Shown: in pieces, positions 51,098 through 59,099 of the stretch
How positions within the stretch are numbered: the first letter of the stretch is position 1
Layout: each line of letters begins with the position of its first letter
From: JBGTGG01 sp964398945
GTDB lineage: Bacteria > Bacteroidota > Bacteroidia > Cytophagales > Cyclobacteriaceae
NCBI GenBank assembly: GCA_964398945.1
Contig: CAYNOT010000002.1
Location: 1 to 64,000, forward strand
Length of the DNA stretch: 64,000 nt
Reading direction: 5' to 3'
Notes under the pieces: generated by a model
What the model saw: only the letters and a program-made list of their open reading frames with translations
What the model was told of the DNA's origin: nothing
The model's database searches: none
Made by a program: the position numbers and the translations under genes

Positions 51098-52060
51098 CTA
51101 ACCAAGTTCCATCATGCTTTTCAACTGCTTGATCTTTACCATCAATTCTTTTCCCTTTGGCCGCGATACGGGAATGGTTTCCTCACAATCGCGAAGTTTT
51201 ATTTTATACCCGTTTGTATTCCCCGTAAGGGATTCAATAGCATGGATGTTGACCAGGTACGACCGATGGCAGCGAAGTGCAAATGAATTGTCCAGCTGCG
51301 CTTCCAGGTTTTTGAGATTAATGCGTAATAGTTTTTTCTCGGTCCGTGAATCTTCACTCCAAACAACGGTTGAATAGTTGTCGTTGGCGGCCACAAAAAG
51401 CAAATTTTTTAGTTGCAGGCTTAAGGATTCACTGGTGTCGGAATAAATGGTAAATGTTTCGGTTCGGAGCGTTTCTGCTTTTTTCTTTAGCCTGCTTATT
51501 TTTTCCAGTTCGCGATTGGCTTGAATGGCGTTTTGAAGGTTTTCAGCCAGTACCCTGTTCTTCAGGAAAAGCGTCATCACCGTAATGGGGATAATTCCCG
51601 TAAGGGCAACTTGCGTATTGGCATGGATCAGGTTTTCGAAAAAACTATTCTGCGGACAAATAAAATACACATCCACTACTGTGGAGGCAATTCCGATGAG
51701 GAAAAGATGCCAGATTTTGAACAGGAAGTATTTGCCGAGATTCCATTTCATGGGTTCAAACAATTCGGGAAACCATCTGGGAAAACCGATGATATTGATG
51801 GTCAGTACCAAAAACGTAATACCCGAGAAAATTAAAACTTGTGGAAATGTGAGCTCGGGGAGATGTTGGCCAAAAGGCCGATAGATCAGCAAAAAGACAA
51901 TCACAAACAGTGCTATTCCGGTAATCAATCCGAGGTTTTTCCGATCATCTTCCAAATAATAAGGGAATGGTTCGGTGAGTCTTTCGGCAAAGGTGACTGC
52001 TTCGTCTGGTTTTGCGGCAGAAAGTTCAGGAGAGAGGTTCTTTGAATATTCCATAACCAT
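51098..52060 (-). CDS. Membrane-anchored LytTR transcription regulator
   Basis: A 320-residue protein. Four hydrophobic segments lie at about 45-65, 73-93, 108-130 and 150-170, a helical linker follows, and a LytTR DNA-binding domain occupies about 215-315 (LKNLLFVAANDNYSTVVW, FALRCHRSYLVNIHAIESL, ETIPVSRPKGKEL). There is no receiver domain, so DNA binding at the membrane is coupled directly to the sensor. Such one-component regulators are common in Bacteroidota. The small exported protein downstream is a possible target. Confidence 0.88.
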   Translation of the reverse strand: MVMEYSKNLSPELSAAKPDEAVTFAERLTEPFPYYLEDDRKNLGLITGIALFVIVFLLIYRPFGQHLPELTFPQVLIFSGITFLVLTINIIGFPRWFPELFEPMKWNLGKYFLFKIWHLFLIGIASTVVDVYFICPQNSFFENLIHANTQVALTGIIPITVMTLFLKNRVLAENLQNAIQANRELEKISRLKKKAETLRTETFTIYSDTSESLSLQLKNLLFVAANDNYSTVVWSEDSRTEKKLLRINLKNLEAQLDNSFALRCHRSYLVNIHAIESLTGNTNGYKIKLRDCEETIPVSRPKGKELMVKIKQLKSMMELG

Positions 52061-52165
52061 GGAATAGACGAAATTTTGGCGTGGTTAGTTTAAGTATGTG
52101 GTGAATTGTTGGATTTTGTTGTGAACAGCAAGTAATTTGAATTCGGTGCAAAGGTTATTTACGCA

Positions 52166-52549
52166 TTATGTAATTCTTATGGGGGCCTTATGTTCGTCAA
52201 TTGCCACAAATGTAAATTCCCCGCTTACGGCTTTTTCCTTATCGTAAGAATACATTTGCTCAATGAAAATGTCCACGCCAACTTTCAAGCTGGTTTTTCC
52301 GATGGAAGTTACTTTCCCAACCAATTCAATAATAGTCCCTGCGGGGATTGGTTTTTTGAAATCGATCCGGTTGCTGCTTACCGTTACCATTATTTGACGG
52401 CTGAAACGTGTTGCTGTGATAAAAGCAACCTCATCCATCAGGTTCATGGCAGTTCCACCAAACAAAGTATCATAGTGGTTTGTAGTGTTCGGAAACACAG
52501 CTTTAAAGATGTGTGTTTCGGATAGGATTATTCTTTCTTCCCGTGTCAT
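52166..52549 (-). CDS. Acyl-CoA thioesterase (hotdog fold)
   Basis: A 127-residue single-hotdog protein of the YciA/BFIT-like type. PNTTNHYDTLFGGTAMNLMDEVAFITATRF has the Asn-His and catalytic aspartate stretch, and VGKVTSIGKTSLKVGVDIFIE the central strands. It hydrolyses acyl-CoA thioesters in the cytoplasm. It stands alone, with the CWC-type small gene 34 nt beyond its start on the same strand. Confidence 0.85.
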   Translation of the reverse strand: MTREERIILSETHIFKAVFPNTTNHYDTLFGGTAMNLMDEVAFITATRFSRQIMVTVSSNRIDFKKPIPAGTIIELVGKVTSIGKTSLKVGVDIFIEQMYSYDKEKAVSGEFTFVAIDEHKAPIRIT

Positions 52550-52583
52550 ATTACTTCACTGCCTCCATGAAATATTAGTTTGT

Positions 52584-52817
52584 TCAAAATTTCCCCATTA
52601 ACCATTTTATTTTTCTTTTCAGACTGTTGTTGTGATATTCTGCTTTCACTTTTTTCATGCAAGTGGCACAAAGGCAGTCGTCAAATTTTTCACGCATATA
52701 ATCCCTTTCTTTTTCATTGAGTGTTACAGCAGTGCATTGGCAAATCAATATTGAACCCACCTTGCATTCAAAGGTGTTGTTGCAACTGGGGCAATATTTG
52801 ATTTCATGCTTTATCAT
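52584..52817 (-). CDS. Cysteine-rich CWC-family protein
   Basis: A 77-residue protein with CPSCNNTFECKVGSILICQC and CLCATCMKK, two cysteine clusters that could bind one or two zinc ions, as in the cysteine-rich CWC family. The C-terminus is basic (NNSLKRKIKWLMGKF). No function is known. It marks the edge of the accessory patch that starts with the Y1 transposase. Confidence 0.65.
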   Translation of the reverse strand: MIKHEIKYCPSCNNTFECKVGSILICQCTAVTLNEKERDYMREKFDDCLCATCMKKVKAEYHNNSLKRKIKWLMGKF

Positions 52818-52864
52818 TTTTCCGCGGCTCCAATTGAAATATGTTTTTGTATTTCCGTTTCATG

Positions 52865-53302
52865 CTAATCCGCTATATGCTGCCATCCATACTTTTTCAT
52901 AAATATATCTACCTCATCTTTAAATGTTGTTTTGCCATGATGTTGTTCCTGGTTAAATATGTATCGCCTTGTTTGCTCCAAATGACTTTCGCTCACACTG
53001 ACAGCCCAGCAATCGTCCTGCCACATAAACTTTCTTTCAATAAGCTTATTTTGATTTATCCAGAATGAAGACTCCCCTTTTATTAACTGTGCTACTTTGC
53101 TGATAGATTGTTCTTTGTTTAATGAAACCAGGCAATGTGCATGGTCGGTATATCCGTTTACACAATCCAGCCAAATATCTTTTGCTTCAGCATTTTGTTT
53201 AATGTGCTGAAATACTTTTTTTCTCAGTTCTTTTGAATTAAGAAATGGTTCCCTGTTTTTAGTAGAGAAAACCAAATGAACCCAAATTCTAACCCAACTC
53301 AT
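52865..53302 (-). CDS. IS200/IS605-like Y1 transposase (HUH)
   Basis: A 145-residue small Y1 transposase. WVHLVFSTKNREPFL is the typical N-terminus, the HUH motif is HAH in GYTDHAHCLVSL, and the catalytic tyrosine is probably in RRYIFNQEQHHG. Unlike the RAYT at 7656 it is the compact TnpA type. Upstream of its start are four palindromes (53318-53453). Partial direct repeats TTGAAATAT...TTTGTATT at 52834-52853 and 53478-53496 lie outside the gene and array and could mark the unit. No tnpB accompanies it. The frame is intact. Confidence 0.85.
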   Translation of the reverse strand: MSWVRIWVHLVFSTKNREPFLNSKELRKKVFQHIKQNAEAKDIWLDCVNGYTDHAHCLVSLNKEQSISKVAQLIKGESSFWINQNKLIERKFMWQDDCWAVSVSESHLEQTRRYIFNQEQHHGKTTFKDEVDIFMKKYGWQHIAD

Positions 53303-53317
53303 ATTATTGTTGTTTTA

Positions 53318-53453
53318 TGTGGCTAAAGCCAAACTTATTTAACTTCTATATTTATCAGTCAGATAAATCTGACTGCAAGTACTATCTTTTTTTATTGCAG
53401 TTTGCTTTAGCAAACTGTATAATAATAAATCATTTAAATTGGCTTTAGCCACA
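53318..53453. repeat. Array of four palindromes beside the Y1 transposase
   Basis: TGGCTAAAGCCA (53320-53331), CAGTCAGAT-AA-ATCTGACTG (53356-53375), CAGTTTGCT-TT-AGCAAACTG (53398-53417) and TGGCTTTAGCCA (53440-53451). The outer two are also inverted copies of each other over 15 bp (TGTGGCTAAAGCCAA and its complement). All share a stem closing on two A or two T. This looks like a REP/BIME-type target array. Confidence 0.75.
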
Positions 53454-53568
53454 TTGTTATATTTTCTGCTATTCCGGTTGAAATATATTTTGTATTCAGA
53501 CAATTTTTAATTGTAATACAGGTAATTGTTTTTGTGTCAATACAAATGTTCTGAAAAGCGTTTCGCGT

Positions 53569-53623
53569 TTGGCGATGGGCAGGATTTAGCACTAACTTCA
53601 ATCGGAAGCCCGCCTATTGTCAA
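53569..53623. other. attC-like imperfect palindrome
   Basis: TTGGCGATGGGC (53569-53580) folds onto GCCC (53608-53611) and ATTGTCAA (53616-53623), with a GCCT bulge and G-T wobbles, enclosing about 27 nt. It adjoins the 3' end of the HEPN gene, as a cassette recombination site would. From memory, sequences of this kind recur beside small accessory genes in Bacteroidota. Confidence 0.35.
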
Positions 53624-53631
53624 GCCCAGTA

Positions 53632-54270
53632 TTATTTCGCATTTGATATTATGAATCTTATTTTTAGTCTGCAAGCGTCCCACTCTTTGCTGTCCCAATT
53701 TCCGTCTGATAAATCGTCTTTGTAGTTCTGCAATAACGATTTCAAATTTTTAAGAAAAAGAATTGCATCAATTGTTTCATTGTCTAATAATTTCAAGCCT
53801 TTTCTTGTGATTTTAAATTTGCCATAAGTTTCTCCTTGATGAAGAAGTCCACAACGAATTTTACCATAAAACAATCCATTTTTAAATTGCTTGAGATCAT
53901 TTTTTTTAGTTTCGGCATATTCAAAGACATTATTAAACATGTCCGCAGACTTTCCTCTTGGTGTTTCATTTTGACCAACTAAGAATGAAGCGAAAGTTTC
54001 TATCAAAAGGGAACAACTTGTCATTATGAGAAAGCCGTTTTTGTATTCTTCGGTAAATACATTTATTTTTTTTGATTTTCCACTCTTCTCATAGTCTTTT
54101 GTAATGTCGGCTGAAAAGTCAAATATTTTCAGAAAGCGATTGTAAAGTCTTTCATAAACGTGTTCAGCAATAAGTTTTTGATTCTCTTTGTCCTTTATTA
54201 AAGTTTCCATTTCAATCATTGAGACGTCAATCAATTTTCTGTCTTTGTAGTATCGTGAAAATGATGTCAT
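53632..54270 (-). CDS. HEPN-like protein with RxxxxH motif
   Basis: A 212-residue, largely helical protein. R139 and H144 in YGKIRCGLLHQGET form the RxxxxH motif of HEPN-fold RNases; the surrounding GLLHQGET string is typical of uncharacterised HEPN-type families. The gene is A/T-rich, stands alone in an accessory patch, and lies between an attC-like palindrome and a BRO-N gene. Many such proteins cut RNA during phage infection or as toxins. No MNT or other antitoxin gene is adjacent, so it would be a solo effector. The role is inferred from one motif. Confidence 0.5.
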   Translation of the reverse strand: MTSFSRYYKDRKLIDVSMIEMETLIKDKENQKLIAEHVYERLYNRFLKIFDFSADITKDYEKSGKSKKINVFTEEYKNGFLIMTSCSLLIETFASFLVGQNETPRGKSADMFNNVFEYAETKKNDLKQFKNGLFYGKIRCGLLHQGETYGKFKITRKGLKLLDNETIDAILFLKNLKSLLQNYKDDLSDGNWDSKEWDACRLKIRFIISNAK

Positions 54271-54373
54271 GGTCGTTGTTGCTTAAATATTGGGTGTAAA
54301 TATATAATTAGGTACAAATAGGATTTTGATTTAAATATTGCGTATAACAAATGAATATACCCAACTCTCAACA

Positions 54374-55237
54374 TCATTTCTTCTTCGTTTTTTGAGCATT
54401 TAGTTTTTTATCAGTATTCTTTTCTCCCAAAACCGCTTTGGCATTTAAAGCGGTTACTACTTTTTTGCCTGTTTTAGCTTCTAACTCTAAGCGGGCTACT
54501 TTGGCTACATTGCCGCCCTGTTGCGCTACTTTTTTGCTTTCTTCAAATGTTTCGGGGTTTGTGGCTTGTGAAATATCTTTGGTGGATGCTTCAGCAAGCA
54601 TGTTCAGAATCAATTCCGTATTCGTCATGTTGTCCCGCAGGTTTTCTTTTTTCAGCCCTTTCAGTATTTTGTATTCTTTGGTGGTTTTGCCTGCCCATGC
54701 CTTGGTAATGATGTCGGTAAGCGTGGCAAACTGCATACCTTCTTTTAAGCCTCTCTTTTTCCACTCGTCTGTCAATTCTTTTCTTATCTCGATACTTTTC
54801 AATCGCTGGTTAATCCAATTTTCAGAATAGCCCAGATGCAGGTATTGCTCCAAAGCCCTGTCAATGGTAAGTTCTGGGTCTTGCATTTCGTCCAAACGCT
54901 CCGATGCTATCTGTGCCAGCCATAGCTTAAACGGCTCTGCCTTTGGCGATGGAATGGATTGTATGAGCCGGAAAAGTTGTTCGGTATTGGCTACGTCTGT
55001 TAGGCGCATTTTGCCGTCAGGGGCTTGCATTTTCAAACCGTGACAATTCGTCACGGTTTCATTTCCTTCTTCTTTGAGCCTTTGCTTGAGCTTTCTCCAA
55101 TAGGCAGTTGGGTCAACACTATCTGTTAATACACGGACAACATCAACGATAGAGAAATACCATTTCTCCTGTTCATCATCCCATAAAGCACGGACTTTCC
55201 TGTCTTCAAATAATTTTATGGCATCTTTCTTTTCCAT
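54374..55237 (-). CDS. BRO-N/DinD-like phage-type protein
   Basis: A 287-residue protein. A BRO-N-like domain at residues 8-105 (VRALWDDEQEKWYFSIVDVV, KMRLTDVANTEQLFRLIQSI) is followed by a helical C-terminal part (LEQYLHLGYSENWINQRLKS, RKELTDEWKKRGLKEGMQFA) as in DinD-type proteins. The C-terminus is lysine-rich. Such proteins occur in phages, islands and as SOS-linked or defence-adjacent genes, often as DNA-binding antirepressors. It is probably of mobile origin; no other phage gene is adjacent. Confidence 0.75.
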   Translation of the reverse strand: MEKKDAIKLFEDRKVRALWDDEQEKWYFSIVDVVRVLTDSVDPTAYWRKLKQRLKEEGNETVTNCHGLKMQAPDGKMRLTDVANTEQLFRLIQSIPSPKAEPFKLWLAQIASERLDEMQDPELTIDRALEQYLHLGYSENWINQRLKSIEIRKELTDEWKKRGLKEGMQFATLTDIITKAWAGKTTKEYKILKGLKKENLRDNMTNTELILNMLAEASTKDISQATNPETFEESKKVAQQGGNVAKVARLELEAKTGKKVVTALNAKAVLGEKNTDKKLNAQKTKKK

Positions 55238-55335
55238 GAGTTTCTTTTATGATGAATTTATGGAATAATATAAGCTATAATTGTAAACTATTTTTTCTTT
55301 CATCTGAAAAAAAAATGTTGTTAATGGAAAGATGG

Positions 55336-55369
55336 AACCAACATGATGTTAAGGTATATCATGTTGGTT
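55336..55369. other. 12-bp stem hairpin between the BRO-N gene and the metE remnant
   Basis: AACCAACATGAT (55336-55347) pairs with ATCATGTTGGTT (55358-55369), loop of 10. A T-rich run follows on the - strand about 20 nt on, so it may be the old metE terminator. Confidence 0.5.
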
Positions 55370-55384
55370 TCATTGTGCAACGGA

Positions 55385-55621
55385 CTATGCGGTTACGATT
55401 TCTTTTACTGAATGCCTCATTTCTTTTGCTGCATTTACCATTTCAACCAACGCTGTTTTGGTTTCTTCCCAGTGGCGGGTTTTTGATCCGCAATCCGGGT
55501 TGACCCAAAGTTGATCGGCAGGGATAACTGCTTTGGCTTTTTCCAAAAGGCTTACCATTTCCGCAATTAGCCTGCTGCCGGGAATATGAGCAAGATGAAG
55601 GGCTTGCCCAAAATAATTTTG
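55385..55621 (-). pseudogene. metE: C-terminal fragment of cobalamin-independent methionine synthase
   Basis: A 79-codon open frame ending TAG, with no start, that reads QLWVNPDCGSKTRHWEETKT followed by helical residues ALVEMVNAAKEMRHS. This matches the last part of MetE, including the zinc-ligand cysteine of NPDCGLKTR. Intact MetE has about 760 residues, so about 90 percent is missing. The upstream end abuts the stop codon of the membrane protein at 55622, which marks a deletion or insertion junction at the edge of the accessory patch. Confidence 0.75.
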
Positions 55622-56230
55622 CTACTGGCCCGCTATTTCCCGCAATAGGCTTTTCAGTTTTTCCACATGGTTTCCATACAGTTTTTTCAAATACCAGCGA
55701 ACAAACCAGGTACTGGAAAGCAAGAATACCAACGACATCACAATCAGATAGACTAGTGATCTTGGTTGGGACATTGAGTGTAGAAATCCATCCATTCCTT
55801 TTTCCACAGCCACGAATAGCAATCCAATAATAAAATAGACCGGGTATAAGATGGCGTAACTTTTTTTATAGAAAGAAAGGTAACTGGTCAATTGGCTTGC
55901 CAGCAATTCCAGGCTTGATTTGATGTCTTTTCCTTGTTCAAACCTATTTAACAATAGTAATTTTTTAATAAAGTAAAACGTATAGAGAAAGAACACTAGT
56001 AGTATGGAAATAATCATCCATTTTATTCTACCGTGAGGAATTGTGAAAGCATAAACCAACAAAGCGATACCTACCACATCGGTAAAGATGAGTTCGATCC
56101 AAACATTTCGTTTTAATTTTTCAATGATGGAAGTGCTTTTGCTTTTCAGCATGGCCGCAATCTCTTCGGCATTTTTATGTGGGAAGGGAGGGTTTTGTTT
56201 CCAGATATTTTTCAGATCGTCCAGCTCCAT
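55622..56230 (-). CDS. Membrane partner of an ECF sigma factor
   Basis: A 202-residue protein. A soluble start MELDDLKNIWKQNPPF is typical of small proteins encoded after ECF sigma genes in Bacteroidota. Four hydrophobic segments follow at about 45-65, 70-92, 125-145 and 155-178. It begins 2 nt after the sigma factor stop and is probably its membrane-bound regulator, although no zinc-anti-sigma motif (HxxxCxxC) is present. The signal is unknown. Confidence 0.65.
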   Translation of the reverse strand: MELDDLKNIWKQNPPFPHKNAEEIAAMLKSKSTSIIEKLKRNVWIELIFTDVVGIALLVYAFTIPHGRIKWMIISILLVFFLYTFYFIKKLLLLNRFEQGKDIKSSLELLASQLTSYLSFYKKSYAILYPVYFIIGLLFVAVEKGMDGFLHSMSQPRSLVYLIVMSLVFLLSSTWFVRWYLKKLYGNHVEKLKSLLREIAGQ

Positions 56231-56232
56231 GA

Positions 56233-56727
56233 TTATGTCATAAGATTTCGTAGTTTTTCACGAATTCGATTCATTCGAACCCGAACATTATTTTGTGTGA
56301 TACCGATTGTTTCGGCAATTTCCTCGTAAGGAATTTCATCCAATGCCATCATGATCATCCCGCGTTCAATTTCAGGAAGCTGACGGATTGCCCATTGAAG
56401 TTTCTGAAGGTTTTCCTTCTGCTCTTCATTATCATATTGTTCGGAGATATTAAAATGGAATTCTTTAATGTCTTCCGTAAAAGGTTTTCGTTTGTATTTG
56501 CGAAGTGCAGAGATTGCGGTGTTCAACGCAATGCGGTACATCCAGGTGGTAATTTTTGAATCGCCACGGAAGTTTGGAAATGATTTCCATAATTGAAGGA
56601 CGATTTCCTGAAAAAGGTCTTCGCGCGCATCATGGTCGGTTTCATAAAGAATGCATACTTTATGAATCAAGCCCTGGTGCGCATCCACTAACTCAACAAA
56701 ACCAACTTCCTGGGAATGCAATTGCAT
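56233..56727 (-). CDS. ECF RNA polymerase sigma factor
   Basis: A 164-residue sigma-70 family group 4 factor. Region 2 is at about 8-80 (DAREDLFQEIVLQLWKSFPN, ITTWMYRIALNTAISALRKY) and region 4 at about 105-160 (QLPEIERGMIMMALDEIPYE, IAETIGITQNNVRVRMNRIR). It directs polymerase to stress or envelope promoters. The gene is tightly coupled to the membrane protein downstream (2 nt), probably its regulator. Confidence 0.93.
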   Translation of the reverse strand: MQLHSQEVGFVELVDAHQGLIHKVCILYETDHDAREDLFQEIVLQLWKSFPNFRGDSKITTWMYRIALNTAISALRKYKRKPFTEDIKEFHFNISEQYDNEEQKENLQKLQWAIRQLPEIERGMIMMALDEIPYEEIAETIGITQNNVRVRMNRIREKLRNLMT

Positions 56728-56795
56728 AGATTTAAGTCAATCCTTTAGTCGAAACTAAAGAAAGATAATTACATCAGTAAGGCAAGGATAATAAA

Positions 56796-58061
56796 TTAGA
56801 ACGGGGACTTTGTATTTTCGCGCTCCAGGTCGAAAAGTTCTTGCAGGGCTTCCACCAATGAATCGGCATCATCGCGTTTGCAGGCAGCTTTTAATTGCAG
56901 TATGGGCAACTTCATAAATTTCTGTACAAGGCTTTTGCTGAGTTCTTCCATTTTCTCAGCCTCCTGTGCATTGGCCTTCTTTAAAAAGCGGGCAATTTCT
57001 TCTTTGCGGATTTGCTCCAACGCATGTTTCAATTTTTGAATGGTGGGTATTACCAACATATCTTTCGACCAATCGTTGAACTCTACCAATGCTTCCTCAA
57101 TAATTTTTTCAACCTCAGGGATGGCCGCTTGCCTTTTCAAAAGCGCTTCATCGGTTTTTTCCCGCAAGTCATCCAAATTGTAAAGTACGATCCCCGAAAT
57201 ATTTTCAACAGCCGCCTGAATACTTCGTGGCATCGATAAATCAATAAAGAACTTATGCCGGATCAGCGACCCGCCTTCAAATATGGACGTTGTGATAATG
57301 GGTTCAGCGCCTGCCACGGTGCTGATAATAATATCCGACTGTAGTACAAGCTTCTCCAATTCCCCGAAAGGGGCAAACCCAAAGTTGCATTGTTGTGCAA
57401 GTTGCATTGCTTTCCCGGGTGACCGATTGATGAGTGTCACGTGGTTAAAAGTTGAGGAGGCAAGGTTTAGGCAAACATCCCTGCCAATTTCACCAACACC
57501 AATCAGCAACACCCGTGGCGCTTTCAGACTGGCACCCACATCTTCCGCTAATTCTTTCGCTGCATACGATATGGAAGCAGCTCCATCGCGGAAGGACGTT
57601 TCCTGGACCACTCGCTTGTTCGTAAAGAAAATGGTGTGCATTAAGCGATGTAGAAACGGACCTGCAGTATCTTCATCGGCTGCCCATTGGTAGGCGTTTT
57701 TTACTTGTCCTGAAATTTGCAGATCGCCAATTACCTGCGCATCCAACCCAATGGCCACATGGAATAAATGGCGAACTGTTTCTGCGGTGGTGTTGATTTC
57801 TTTAAAATACGGAGCGAAGTCCCCTGAAACCCCTTTGATCCGACTAATTCCATGCAGGATTTCAGTTGAAAGGGGCGTTGGATTTTGATAATATATCTCG
57901 GTGCGGTTGCACGTTGAGATTACCAATAAATCGGTTGCCGGGGTGTGTTGCTTCAAAAATCCCAAAAGTTCCTTAGCCTGCGCTTCAGAAAGCGCGACTT
58001 GCTCCCGAATTTGCACCGTAGCGGTTTTGTATGTAAGGATAAATGCTTTGAAATTTTGCAT
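56796..58061 (-). CDS. hemA: Glutamyl-tRNA reductase
   Basis: A 421-residue enzyme that reduces Glu-tRNA-Glu to glutamate-1-semialdehyde with NADPH, the first step of the C5 heme route; hemL (15802-17109) does the next step. Catalytic C51 lies in LLVISTCNRTEIYY. The NADPH domain contains RVLLIGVGEIGRDVCLNLAS, and the C-terminal dimerisation helices follow. Length is normal. Confidence 0.94.
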   Translation of the reverse strand: MQNFKAFILTYKTATVQIREQVALSEAQAKELLGFLKQHTPATDLLVISTCNRTEIYYQNPTPLSTEILHGISRIKGVSGDFAPYFKEINTTAETVRHLFHVAIGLDAQVIGDLQISGQVKNAYQWAADEDTAGPFLHRLMHTIFFTNKRVVQETSFRDGAASISYAAKELAEDVGASLKAPRVLLIGVGEIGRDVCLNLASSTFNHVTLINRSPGKAMQLAQQCNFGFAPFGELEKLVLQSDIIISTVAGAEPIITTSIFEGGSLIRHKFFIDLSMPRSIQAAVENISGIVLYNLDDLREKTDEALLKRQAAIPEVEKIIEEALVEFNDWSKDMLVIPTIQKLKHALEQIRKEEIARFLKKANAQEAEKMEELSKSLVQKFMKLPILQLKAACKRDDADSLVEALQELFDLERENTKSPF

Positions 58062-58196
58062 ACGGCCACAAAAATAATATCGAGGCAGTTCTAAAGCGTT
58101 GTAAATAGTTGTTAAGTTCTAATTTAGAATCACTCTAAATAAGATGTGGCGGGTGTCGCCCGATGATAAAAGTTGTTTACTTAGCAAGGCTAATTT

Positions 58197-59096
58197 ATGG
58201 TAGGATATTTCAAACGATTGATCCGTAATTATTTTGGTTTTTCTGGAAACCAGATCAACGGTTTTTTGATTTTGATCCCGCTCATGATTGTAATTGTTTT
58301 TTCGGTTCCGGCTTACCGGTATTGGATCACACTTTCACCGCCCGATTTTTCTGCGGACGCTGCTTTCCTTGATTCACTCGTGTTTGTCAGCAAAGTTTCC
58401 CTTGATACTAAAAAAGAAGAAACAGAAATTACATACTTTGTTTTTGATCCAAATGAAATAGGGGCAGAAGACTTTATGCGAATGGGGTTTCCCGCCAATA
58501 TTTCAAAGCGGATTGTCAGCTACCGGGAAAAAGGTGGCAAGTTTCGTGTAAAATCAGATTTGGAAAAAATCTATGGAATTGAACCTTCACTCTTCAAAAA
58601 AATAGAGCCGTATATTTTATTGCCCGATAAAGTTGAAGCTCAGAAACCCGTTTATGAAAGATATACCAAGCCGGAATACACCAAAAAGGAAATTCAGGCG
58701 TTTGATCTCAACACTGCCGATACAACCCAGTTAAAACAGATTTCAGGAATTGGAACGGTTTTATCCGGACGCATTGTGAAGTATCGAAATCAACTCGGTG
58801 GTTTTGTAAATGAAGACCAATTAAAAGAAGTGTATCAATTGGATTCGGTTACAATTGCCCGGCTACTCGAACATACATTCATCGAAGATAATTTTCAACC
58901 TGTGGGAATAAACATCAACTTGGCAACGGAAGCGGAGTTAAGCAAGCATCCTTATATTTCTAAATCAGTAGCAAAAGCAATTGTTTCGTATCGTTTTCAG
59001 CATGGCAAGTACAACATGCCGGAGGATTTGAAAAAAATTATTGTCGTCACTATTGAAGAACGGGAAAAAATCAAACCCTATTTAATTTTTGAGTAA
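58197..59096 (+). CDS. ComEA-like helix-hairpin-helix protein
   Basis: A 299-residue protein with one transmembrane segment (about 22-40) and three helix-hairpin-helix units: FMRMGFPANISKRIVSYREK, LKQISGIGTVLSGRIVKYRN and LSKHPYISKSVAKAIVSYRF. The first two match the ComEA DNA-binding type; the third is more degenerate. Anchored in the inner membrane with the domains probably outside, it could bind incoming DNA as ComEA does. It is followed after 3 nt by the very large helicase, so both may share an operon and a DNA-processing role. Confidence 0.85.
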   Translation: MVGYFKRLIRNYFGFSGNQINGFLILIPLMIVIVFSVPAYRYWITLSPPDFSADAAFLDSLVFVSKVSLDTKKEETEITYFVFDPNEIGAEDFMRMGFPANISKRIVSYREKGGKFRVKSDLEKIYGIEPSLFKKIEPYILLPDKVEAQKPVYERYTKPEYTKKEIQAFDLNTADTTQLKQISGIGTVLSGRIVKYRNQLGGFVNEDQLKEVYQLDSVTIARLLEHTFIEDNFQPVGININLATEAELSKHPYISKSVAKAIVSYRFQHGKYNMPEDLKKIIVVTIEEREKIKPYLIFE

Positions 59097-59099
59097 GCA

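Noticed and set aside
53318..53453. CRISPR array
   Set aside because: The four palindromes differ in sequence, spacing is irregular (about 20-25 nt) and no cas gene is near, so REP-like repeats fit better.
55249..55503. An 84-codon + strand frame before the metE fragment
   Set aside because: It runs antisense to the MetE C-terminal fragment, whose peptide matches the family. The + frame has only generic hydrophobic residues.
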